Source of the DNA: a bacterium
Lineage (GTDB): Bacteria > Chloroflexota > Dormibacteria > UBA8260 > Bog-877
Direction: 5' to 3'
DNA length: 8,605 nucleotides
NCBI GenBank assembly: GCA_021791345.1
Contig: JAJYWT010000140.1
Location: 1-8,605, forward strand
Shown here piece after piece: positions 1 to 5,458 of the stretch; position 1 is the stretch's first letter, and each line of letters begins with the position of its first letter. The position numbers and the translations under genes are program-made. The notes below the pieces were generated by a model. It did not search any database, had not been told where the DNA came from, and saw only the letters and a list, made by a program, of their open reading frames with translations.

Positions 1-353
1 ATCCTCGCTCCCATCCGCAGCACGGCCCCCACCTGCGCCAGGTGGGTGACCAGCAGCCCGAGCAGCGCCCAGATGCCGACCGGCCCCAAAAGCACGACCA
101 GCGTCGCCATCGCCACCGTGATCACGGCCAGACGGGGCAGGCTGGAGCCCAGGAAGGCGACCGGCGAGTGCCGGAGTGCGAAGACGGCCAGCTGCAGGTT
201 GCCGATCCCCACCAGCCCGCCGGCCAGCGCCAAACCGCCGCCGACCAGCCCCGCGACGAGGAAGCCAACCACGGCCACGACCACCACCGCGGCCAGCGCC
301 GCCAGCCAGGCCGACCTGACCGCTCCTGCCATCTCGTCAGCGTTCTGCACCAT
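1..353 (-). CDS. atpI: AtpI-like ATP synthase subunit I, partial (C-terminal end outside window)
   Basis: This is a small hydrophobic membrane protein of the ATP synthase I-chain type, encoded just ahead of the F0 genes in many bacteria and thought to help assemble the c-ring. The frame is open from ATG at 353 to the left edge, giving 117 codons without a stop. The translation has a short polar start (MVQNADEMAG) and then four hydrophobic stretches, roughly residues 15-37, 38-60, 74-90 and 91-112. These are separated by the basic turns RHSP (61-64) and LPR (72-74), as in the four-helix AtpI family. The usual length is about 120-150 residues, so only the tail is missing. Its ATG overlaps the TGA of the upstream atpZ-like gene by one base (TGATG), which implies translational coupling, and an AGGG lies a few bases upstream. 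The family assignment rests on hydropathy pattern and position rather than on strict motifs. atpB would be expected just beyond the left edge. Confidence 0.72.
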   Translation of the reverse strand, partial: MVQNADEMAGAVRSAWLAALAAVVVVAVVGFLVAGLVGGGLALAGGLVGIGNLQLAVFALRHSPVAFLGSSLPRLAVITVAMATLVVLLGPVGIWALLGLLVTHLAQVGAVLRMGAR

Positions 354-589
354 CAATCCCTGTGGTCCCGATATTGAGCCAAGCCGCGGTACACGGCCAG
401 GGAGCCCCCCGCCAGCCCCACCAGCAGCCCCGCGAGCGTGAGCCACGGCAGCGTGTGGAAGCGCTGGTCCAGCAGCACCCCGGCCACGACCCCAGTTACG
501 ACCGTGATCGAGAAGACTCCTACCAAGGCGAGGGCTCCTCCGGGACCCGACACTCCCCCGGGCCGCTTCGGATCGCCCTCCGAGGACAA
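353..589 (-). CDS. atpZ: AtpZ/AtpI-family small membrane protein, first gene of the ATP synthase operon
   Basis: A 78-residue protein with a hydrophilic N-terminus (1-18), two predicted membrane helices (about 20-41 and 48-66) and a charged tail ending YRDHRD. The loop between the helices carries LLDQRFHTLPWLT and the second helix is glycine-rich (GLLVGLAGGSLAVYRG). This matches the two-helix AtpZ/AtpI family (typical pattern G..LD...T.P......G...G...G...). Such proteins precede atpI/atpB and have been linked to Mg2+/Ca2+ handling or assembly of F1F0 ATPase. The start is taken as TTG at 589: an in-frame TAA lies at 602-604 and no ATG or GTG comes before codon 13. A GTG at codon 13 is the alternative, but it leaves almost no N-terminus. 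There is no clear Shine-Dalgarno, but an extended -10 box lies just upstream, so the message is probably leaderless or nearly so. The stop overlaps the start of the atpI-like gene. Confidence 0.75.
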   Translation of the reverse strand: MSSEGDPKRPGGVSGPGGALALVGVFSITVVTGVVAGVLLDQRFHTLPWLTLAGLLVGLAGGSLAVYRGLAQYRDHRD

Positions 590-598
590 ATCGAGCGG

Positions 599-607
599 AT
601 CTTAGCA
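599..607 (-). promoter_or_regulatory. Extended -10 promoter of atpZ-atpI operon
   Basis: Read on the minus strand, TGC at 607-605 is followed directly by TAAGAT at 604-599, a TANNNT -10 hexamer with the extended TGn element. Transcription starting 7-8 bases downstream would begin at about 591-592, only two or three bases before the TTG start at 589. No TTGACA-like -35 is visible at the usual distance, which fits an extended -10 promoter. It would give a nearly leaderless message for the ATP synthase operon. Confidence 0.5.
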
Positions 608-627
608 TGGGCCGTGGGGGTGGTGGC

Positions 628-643
628 GGCCAGGAACTTGGCC
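628..643. repeat. Inverted repeat upstream of the atpZ promoter
   Basis: GGCCAG-GAAC-TTGGCC forms a 6-pair stem (one G-T pair) around a four-base loop. It lies just upstream of the -35 zone of the atpZ promoter, where an activator or repressor could bind. Function is not shown; short GC palindromes are common in DNA of this composition. Confidence 0.3.
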
Positions 644-687
644 TCTCGCCGACTCTTGCCTCGCGTGCTTGGATGAGATCCCCCAAC

Positions 688-708
688 CGCCGTCGACGGC
701 GCGGCGCC
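688..708. repeat. Two overlapping perfect palindromes
   Basis: CGCCGTCGACGGCG (688-701) is a perfect 14-base palindrome. It overlaps GGCGC-G-GCGCC (698-708), a perfect 5-pair inverted repeat with a one-base centre. The overlap means only one of the two hairpins could form at a time. No linked gene function can be seen. Confidence 0.4.
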
Positions 709-793
709 GACCCTACACCGCAGCGCTCGTTGCCGGGCCCGCGTTTGCGGTTGATGCTGCGCCGGTCCCCTCCCCTCTTCGCGCGGCGCGGCT

Positions 794-828
794 CCGCTCC
801 TGGGTGATCCTCGCGATCCCGGGAGCGG
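794..828. repeat. Large stem-loop in the intergenic region
   Basis: CCGCTCC (794-800) pairs with GGAGCGG (822-828). Inside, GATC (806-809) pairs with GATC (815-818), with further G-C pairs between the two and single-base bulges, leaving a loop of about 5 bases. It is the strongest hairpin in the spacer. No T-run follows on either strand, so it is not a typical intrinsic terminator. Confidence 0.45.
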
Positions 829-1101
829 TCCGGCTCGAACTCCCACCACCCCTTCGGCTCCGCTCAGCAACCTCTGACACACCCGGCCGGGCCGATGCTC
901 CGAACTGGGACGGGTCCCACCCGCGGACCTGGGGTCCGGATCAAGCACCCCAGCGAGCTCCAGGGCCGCCTGCTTGGTCTAGCGCGGTGGTCGGCGCCGG
1001 GGCTTCGGATGACCGGGTTCCCGGTGCGGTGCAGGGCCACTGTCCCCAGACTGCCCCTGCGGCGGATTTGCGGGGCTCCCGAAGCCTCGGGCCTCGCCAC
1101 C

Positions 1102-1107
1102 TACACT
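1102..1107 (+). promoter_or_regulatory. -10 box of leaderless GT4 gene promoter
   Basis: TACACT at 1102-1107 fits TANNNT. The ATG of the glycosyltransferase begins at 1114, exactly where transcription would be expected to start (six bases between box and A of ATG). There is no Shine-Dalgarno in front of that ATG. Together these point to a leaderless transcript. No convincing -35 hexamer is seen at 16-18 bases. Confidence 0.5.
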
Positions 1108-1113
1108 GGCCTG

Positions 1114-2232
1114 ATGGCGATCGGAGTGGATGCCAGCCGGGCCTTTGAGGAGGCTCCCACCGGGATCGGCGTCTACTCCACCGAGATCTGCTCCGGCCTC
1201 ATCGCCGACCCTCCGGCGCCGCTGGTCCTCTACCTCAACCGTGCGACCCCGCCCGTATCCGCTCCCCCACTCAGCGTGGAGAGCGTCTGGCGCCCCATCC
1301 CCCTGCCCCGGGGCTGGACCCGGCTGCGGCTCGGCTGGGAGATTCGGCGGCGTCCCCCGGAACTGCTGTTCATCCCCGCCTATCGGCTGCCACCCGGACG
1401 GCTCCCGCGGGCGGTGGTCACCATCCACGGGGTCGAGCACCGGATGGCCCCCCAGGCATACCCGGGCAGAGCGGGAGACCGGGTGGACAGCTTCGTCCGC
1501 GACACCCTGGCCCGCGCCGCGGCGGTGATCGCTCCATCGGAGACCACCAAGGCGGATTTGGTCCACCTCTACGGGGCGGACCCAGGCCAGATCACCGTCA
1601 TCCCCCACGGGGTGGCGGAGTACTTCCGGCCCGACCCCGGGGGCTCGACTCCTGGTTCTCCAGCCGAAGTAGAGGGGCGGTATCTGCTGGCGGTCGGAGC
1701 CCACCACCCGCGCAAGAACATCCCGTTTCTCGTCCGCTGCTTCGCCAGAGCGTTCGCCAGCGCGCCCGACCCGCCCCGCTTGGTGGTCACCAACGCGTTG
1801 GGGGAGGTGGCGCAGGCACTGGATCGGCAGGCTCGCGAGGCGGGCGTGAGGTTGAAACTGCTCGCCCACGTCCGAGGTGAGGAGCTGGCCTCCCTCTACC
1901 GAGGAGCGCTGGCAGCCTGCGTCCCCTCCCTGTACGAGGGCTTCGGCCTGCCGGCCCTGGAGGCCATGGCCTGCGGCACCCCGGTGGTGGCGGGGGCGAC
2001 CGGGGCGGTGCAGGAGGTCGCGGCCGGCGCAGCCCTGCTGGTGGCACCCACCTCCGAAGAGGAATGGGCCCAAGCCCTGGTTCGTCTGGCCGGGGACATC
2101 GAGCTGCGAGCCCACCTGCGATCGCTGGGGCTGGCCCGCGCCCGCGGCTTCACGTGGGAGAGATCTGTGCGCCAGCACCGGGCACTGCTCGCCCGCGAGC
2201 TGGAGTTGGGCCGGACGATTCAGCGCAAATAA
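1114..2232 (+). CDS. GT4-family glycosyltransferase (GT-B fold)
   Basis: A 372-residue retaining glycosyltransferase of family GT4, predicted to move a sugar from a nucleotide-sugar donor onto a lipid-linked or polysaccharide acceptor in cell-envelope synthesis. The N-terminal Rossmann half shows VDASRAFEEAPTGIGVYSTE (5-24) with the GIG.Y loop. The acceptor-side region follows with VVTIHGVEHR (101-110), IAPSETTKADL (139-149) and TVIPHGV (161-167). The C-terminal donor half opens with LLAVGAHHPRKN (191-202), with Arg200/Lys201 expected to contact the donor phosphates. It contains the hallmark E-x7-E motif, Glu275 and Glu283, in LYEGFGLPALEAMACGTPVV (273-292). Length is normal for GT4. ATG at 1114 is chosen because homology begins there and a -10 box ends six bases upstream; the frame stays open further upstream but encodes only low-complexity sequence. 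Acceptor and sugar cannot be told. The gene is divergent from the atp operon and convergent with the murA cluster, overlapping the MreB-like gene by 13 bases at the 3' end. Confidence 0.88.
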   Translation: MAIGVDASRAFEEAPTGIGVYSTEICSGLIADPPAPLVLYLNRATPPVSAPPLSVESVWRPIPLPRGWTRLRLGWEIRRRPPELLFIPAYRLPPGRLPRAVVTIHGVEHRMAPQAYPGRAGDRVDSFVRDTLARAAAVIAPSETTKADLVHLYGADPGQITVIPHGVAEYFRPDPGGSTPGSPAEVEGRYLLAVGAHHPRKNIPFLVRCFARAFASAPDPPRLVVTNALGEVAQALDRQAREAGVRLKLLAHVRGEELASLYRGALAACVPSLYEGFGLPALEAMACGTPVVAGATGAVQEVAAGAALLVAPTSEEEWAQALVRLAGDIELRAHLRSLGLARARGFTWERSVRQHRALLARELELGRTIQRK

Positions 2233-3053
2233 AGCAGGGTACGGCCGCCGGCCGCCTCGATCCGCTCCAGGGCGACCTCCGCTCCCTTCACCACACAGTG
2301 CTCCGGATCGGCCACCACCCGCGCGGAAACCGTCGAGCGCCGCCCCAACTCGATTGCGACCTGGGCCAGATCCACGCCCCTGCCCGCAAGCGCGAAGCCA
2401 GCCGCCCGGACTCGGCCGAGCCCGGACGAGGGAACCTCGTCCAGCAGCTCGCCCACCAGGCCGGACAGCGCCGCCAGACCCGCAGCTGAGTTCCAGTACT
2501 GCGCCTCCCCCGCTGGTATCGCGGGCTCCAACGAGCGAAGGGCCAGCAGACCGTGGTGGCAGACGATCGCCGACTGGGCGCTGCCCGGCAGCAGGAACAG
2601 GACCGGCAGCGGCTCCCAAGAGGTCACTGGAAGCCCCGCTCCGAAGGCCATCGCCAGGGGCAGATCCAGGAGATGGGCCATCCTGGCCCCCGACGCCAGG
2701 GCCACCTCCAGCAGCACCCGTCGCGATGCGGTCGACAGCTGGGCCGGGACCGCGAGCACCAGCTCATGGCGAACGAAGGCCAGCCTGCCCACCACCCGGG
2801 CGATGAGCTGGCGCAGCATGTGCTCGGCGGCAGGCCGGTCCTGGATCTGGAAGGTCCCGAAAGGGAGCACCGCTTCCAGGCCGGACCCGATCTCACCGGT
2901 GAGCGTCACAGCCTGCTGGCCAAGGCCGGACAGCCTGCCGGTCGCCCGGTCGCGGGCCACCACCGCCGGCTCCTCGACCACCAGGCCGTCCCCCCTCGCC
3001 CAGACCTCGACCCGATCCGGAGAGACCTCCATCCCGAAGCGCCGGCCGGCCAA
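2220..3053 (-). CDS. Divergent, shortened MreB-like protein (probable non-ATP-binding pseudo-actin)
   Basis: A 277-residue protein that aligns by eye along its whole length with MreB/Mbl bacterial actins (usually about 335-345). Matching stretches are: GDGLVVEEPAVVARDRATG (21-39), like the MreB GRGIVLNEPSVVA strand; GLGQQA (43-48); VLAVPAQLSTASRRVLLEVA (99-118), like VICVPSGITEVEKRAV; LLDLPLAMAFGAGLPV (128-143), like LIEEPMAAAIGAGLPV; LAGRGVDL (222-229), like LTGGGALL; and ADPEHCVVKG (248-257), like EDPLTCVALG. The nucleotide-binding signatures are eroded: DLGTANT reads EVSPDRV (9-15), DIGGGTTEV reads LLPGSAQSA (154-162), and the catalytic Glu of the EEP motif is absent. About 60 residues between strands around 165-215 are missing, corresponding to subdomain IIB. 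No signal peptide or membrane segment is seen. The start is TTG at 3053, fixed by the in-frame murA stop two codons upstream, with GGGAG eight bases before it. It may act as a scaffold or partner of true MreB or the Mur enzymes; that role is inference. Confidence 0.7.
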   Translation of the reverse strand: MAGRRFGMEVSPDRVEVWARGDGLVVEEPAVVARDRATGRLSGLGQQAVTLTGEIGSGLEAVLPFGTFQIQDRPAAEHMLRQLIARVVGRLAFVRHELVLAVPAQLSTASRRVLLEVALASGARMAHLLDLPLAMAFGAGLPVTSWEPLPVLFLLPGSAQSAIVCHHGLLALRSLEPAIPAGEAQYWNSAAGLAALSGLVGELLDEVPSSGLGRVRAAGFALAGRGVDLAQVAIELGRRSTVSARVVADPEHCVVKGAEVALERIEAAGGRTLLYLR

Positions 3054-3056
3054 GGC

Positions 3057-4355
3057 TCAGGCTCCCGCCCGCTCCGGCTCGGGCCGCCGCGACAACCTCG
3101 CCCCGACCAGGGCCAGCTTGCCGACCAGGTTCTGGTACCCGCGGTCGAGGTGACGAACGTTGCGGCAGGTGGTGGTCCCATCAGCGCACAGCCCGGCTAT
3201 CACAAGCGCCGCCCCGGAGCGGATGTCGGTCACGTCGAGGTCAGCGCCGTGGAGGGGATGGCCCCCGTGCACGACCGCGATCCTGCCCTCCACGTCGATT
3301 CGTGCCCCCAGGCGGCGCAGCTGCTCGACCGGTCGGAAGCGATTCTCGTAGAGCGCCTCCCAGACCGTGGCGTCGCCGTTCGCCTGGGTCATCAGGGCGA
3401 CGTACTGTGATTGCAGGTCGGTGGCAAACCCCGGGTGGGGCCAGGTGGTCATGTCGACCGCAGTCACCGATCCCTGCCGGGCCACCCGGATCCACCCCGC
3501 TCCCTCCTCAACCTGGCAGCCGGCCTGGCGCAGCTTGTGCAGCAGCTGGGTCAGGTCCTCGGGGAAGGCGTCCCGGATCAGGAGGTCGCCGCCCGTGGCC
3601 GCCGCGGCCAGCGCATAGGTGCCGGCCTCGACGTAGTCGGACCGGACCCTGTGCTCCGCCTGGTGCAGCACCGCCACCCCCTCCACCACCACCCGGTCGG
3701 TGCCAGCGCCGGTGATCCTCGCCCCCATCGAGTTCAGGCAGAGCGCGAGGTCGACCACGTGGGGTTCCCGGGCCGCGTTGGAGATGATGGTTATCCCCTC
3801 CGCCCGGACCGCCGCCATCATCAGGTTCTCGGTCCCGGTCACGGTCGGCATGTCCAAGAGGATGTGGGCCCCGTGGAGGCGCCCGGCGCGAGCCCGGATC
3901 CCGCTCCCGGAGTCGTCCACCTCCGCTCCCATCTGGCGCAGCCCGACCACGTGCTGCTCGATCCGGCGCGCCCCGATGTCGTCACCTCCGGGCCTGGGAA
4001 GGGTGACCTCGCCCGTGGCGGCGAGCAACGGCCCAAGGAGGAGCAGGGATGCCCGCATGCGCCCGGCGGCGGCCAGGTCGGGCGCGCCTCCGGCGAGCCC
4101 CGAGGGGTCTATCTCCACCTGCTCGGACCGGCGCTTCGCCTTGACCCCCAGGCTCTCCAGGATCGAGCACATGGTGCCCACATCCTCTATCTCAGGGACG
4201 TTGTGCAAAAGCAGCGGCCCCGAGCTCAGCAGCGCCGCCGCCATCTCCGGCAGGGCGGCGTTCTTACTGCCGCTCACCACCACCTCACCGCGCAGCGGGA
4301 TGCCTCCCTCGATAACCAGGCGGTCGCCGCCGGGTCCGTCGTGGTCCGGCCTCAT
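3057..4355 (-). CDS. murA: UDP-N-acetylglucosamine 1-carboxyvinyltransferase (Cys-to-Asp active-site variant)
   Basis: MurA transfers enolpyruvate from PEP to UDP-GlcNAc, the first committed cytoplasmic step of peptidoglycan synthesis. The 432-residue product is close to the family length (about 420). It shows the EPSP-synthase fold throughout: GEVVVSGSKNAALP (23-36, Lys31 equals E. coli Lys22), DMPTVTGTENLMMAA (168-182), RSDYVEAGTYA (238-248), HPGFATDLQSQ (307-317, Asp313 equals catalytic Asp305), DVTDIRSGAALVIAG (374-388, Arg379 equals Arg397) and HLDRGYQNL (402-410). The active-site loop reads LPRPGGDDIGARR (119-131), so the position of the PEP-binding Cys115 is Asp125. Asp at this site is known from mycobacterial and chlamydial MurA, works catalytically and makes the enzyme insensitive to fosfomycin. 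ATG at 4355 overlaps the stop of the WecA-like gene (ATGA), with GAGG ten bases upstream. It is followed in the same frame by the MreB-like gene. Confidence 0.95.
   Translation of the reverse strand: MRPDHDGPGGDRLVIEGGIPLRGEVVVSGSKNAALPEMAAALLSSGPLLLHNVPEIEDVGTMCSILESLGVKAKRRSEQVEIDPSGLAGGAPDLAAAGRMRASLLLLGPLLAATGEVTLPRPGGDDIGARRIEQHVVGLRQMGAEVDDSGSGIRARAGRLHGAHILLDMPTVTGTENLMMAAVRAEGITIISNAAREPHVVDLALCLNSMGARITGAGTDRVVVEGVAVLHQAEHRVRSDYVEAGTYALAAAATGGDLLIRDAFPEDLTQLLHKLRQAGCQVEEGAGWIRVARQGSVTAVDMTTWPHPGFATDLQSQYVALMTQANGDATVWEALYENRFRPVEQLRRLGARIDVEGRIAVVHGGHPLHGADLDVTDIRSGAALVIAGLCADGTTTCRNVRHLDRGYQNLVGKLALVGARLSRRPEPERAGA
3062..3066 (-). promoter_or_regulatory. Ribosome-binding site of the MreB-like gene, inside the end of murA
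   Basis: GGGAG (3066-3062 on the minus strand) lies eight bases before TTG at 3053, within the last codons of murA. Because murA ends with an in-frame TGA at 3057-3059, this site and the TTG fix the start of the MreB-like gene and imply translational coupling. Confidence 0.5.
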
Positions 4356-5443
4356 GGACGAGGGTCCTCGGCGGAGTTGGGCTTGGTCCGCTCCTGGAAG
4401 CTGAATCCCTGCCGATGCCAAATCTTCCACCCCAGCAGTATCAGGGCCAGGACCAGCAGGCCGAAGGCCACCGCCAGGATCTTGTGATGGCCGAAGATGG
4501 CGAGCCCGACGCACCCGAGAATCGCCGTCACCAGATAGAAGGTGATCGCCGTCTCGCGGGCGGTGAGCCCCAGGTTGAGCAGGCGGTGGTGCAGGTGGCG
4601 GGCGTCCGCGGTGGCAAAGCCGACTCCCTGGCGCCGCCGCCGCCAGATCGCAAAGGCGGTGTCCCCGATGGGCAGCGCCAGCGCCACCACCGGGACGAAG
4701 AGGGCCAGGGCGACCGTGACCTTGGCCACCCCCAGGATGGTGATCACCCCCACCAGCATGCCCAGCACGTGGCTGCCCGAGTCGCCCATGAAGATCCGTG
4801 CCGGAGCGAAGTTGAAGACCAGAAAGCCGAGGCAGCAGCCCACCAGGGCTGACGCCAGCAGGATCACCGGCCCCTGGGCGGGATCCACCCCGAGCCGGTT
4901 GACCGCCGCCAGGAACAGGACCCCGCCCACGATCGCAACCACCCCGGCGGCCAGTCCATCCACCCCATCCAGCAGGTTGATCGAGTTCTGCATCCCCACC
5001 AGCCAGATCACGGTGACGGGGATTGCCGCCCAGGCGAGGTGGAGGTCCAGGTGGGGCAACGACACATAGGTGATGGTGATCCCGAATCCCCACGCCACCA
5101 GCAGTGAACAGAGGATCTGGATCACGAGCTTGGTCCAGAACGGGAGTCCCAGGATGTCGTCCAGCGCCAGCAGCAGGGCGACCGCGATCACGATCGCCTC
5201 GATCTGGCCCCAGTAGGGGATCCCTCTTCCGAAGGCGGCGACTCCCACCACGAAACCCGCGCTGAGCGCGAGGCCCCCCAGGCGGGCCGTCGGCCGGGAG
5301 TGGATGTTGCGCCCACCGGGCTCGGCCACCGCCCCCACCTTGAAGCTGAGCCAGCGCACCAGCGGGATCGAGATCAGAGTCACCGCCACCGCCACCAGGA
5401 AGATCGGGGCCGCTACCAGAAAGTGGTGCGCGACGGTGGGCAA
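4352..5443 (-). CDS. wecA: Undecaprenyl-phosphate sugar-1-phosphate transferase, WecA/TagO type
   Basis: A 363-residue multi-spanning membrane enzyme of the MraY/WecA/TagO superfamily. It transfers a sugar-1-phosphate, probably GlcNAc-1-phosphate, from a UDP-sugar to a polyprenyl phosphate, priming wall polysaccharide or teichoic/arabinogalactan-type linkers. About ten or eleven hydrophobic segments can be counted. Hallmarks are GGRNIHSRPTARLGG (43-57), the Asp pair DD at 95-96 in LLALDDILGLPFW (Mg2+ site), NSINLLDGVDGLAAG (153-167), NFAPARIFMGDSGS (211-224, catalytic Asp221) and the sugar-recognition motif HLHHRLL (283-289). That last motif matches the WecA/TagO HIHH pattern rather than MraY. 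The basic C-terminal tail ends in a charged region. The start is TTG at 5443 with a strong AGAGGAG five bases upstream; the glyA stop is in the same frame six codons earlier, so nothing further upstream can be used. Its stop overlaps the murA start. In mycobacteria the homologous gene (rfe) sits in the same prmC-sua5-rfe-atp context. Confidence 0.92.
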   Translation of the reverse strand: MPTVAHHFLVAAPIFLVAVAVTLISIPLVRWLSFKVGAVAEPGGRNIHSRPTARLGGLALSAGFVVGVAAFGRGIPYWGQIEAIVIAVALLLALDDILGLPFWTKLVIQILCSLLVAWGFGITITYVSLPHLDLHLAWAAIPVTVIWLVGMQNSINLLDGVDGLAAGVVAIVGGVLFLAAVNRLGVDPAQGPVILLASALVGCCLGFLVFNFAPARIFMGDSGSHVLGMLVGVITILGVAKVTVALALFVPVVALALPIGDTAFAIWRRRRQGVGFATADARHLHHRLLNLGLTARETAITFYLVTAILGCVGLAIFGHHKILAVAFGLLVLALILLGWKIWHRQGFSFQERTKPNSAEDPRP

Positions 5444-5448
5444 CAGGT

Positions 5449-5455
5449 CTCCTCT
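5449..5455 (-). promoter_or_regulatory. Ribosome-binding site deciding the TTG start of the WecA-like gene
   Basis: AGAGGAG (5455-5449 on the minus strand) lies five bases before TTG at 5443 and begins four bases after the glyA stop. It is a near-ideal Shine-Dalgarno and supports TTG over later GTG codons, which would cut into the first membrane helix. Confidence 0.65.
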
Positions 5456-5458
5456 TGG

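Larger units (their letters stand above)
608..1101. other. Palindrome-rich intergenic region, no gene recognised
   Basis: About half a kilobase between the divergent atpZ-like and GT4 genes. Reading frames through it on both strands translate to proline/arginine/glycine-rich low-complexity peptides with no domain and no ribosome-binding site, so I call no protein here. I looked for tRNA T-arms, RNase P, tmRNA and SRP RNA core motifs and found none. It holds an unusual number of perfect or near-perfect inverted repeats: 628-643, 688-701, 698-708, 794-828, 907-918, 924-938, 1012-1025, 1031-1060 and 1078-1091. It could hold a structured untranslated RNA or binding sites, or simply be diverged GC-rich spacer. 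Confidence 0.5.

Noticed and set aside
829..848. GGCTCGAACTCCC resembling a tRNA T-arm
   Set aside because: The flanking bases do not form the five-pair T-stem, and no acceptor, D or anticodon arms can be placed around it.
520..948. Possible 142-residue minus-strand protein in the spacer
   Set aside because: Overlaps atpZ and its promoter, has biased composition and shows no recognisable motif or ribosome-binding site.
895..1113. Upstream in-frame extension of the GT4 gene to an ATG at 895
   Set aside because: The extra 73 residues are low-complexity and precede the Rossmann strand that normally begins such proteins; a -10 box sits just before ATG 1114.
2242..2254. CGGCC-GCC-GGCCG hairpin just after the GT4 stop as a terminator
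   Set aside because: Short stem, no T-run, and it lies inside the coding end of the MreB-like gene.
979..2619. 546-codon minus-strand frame antisense to the GT4 gene
   Set aside because: Repetitive Gly/Arg/Pro/Gln composition with no domain. The plus-strand GT4 has all its motifs and explains the openness of this frame.
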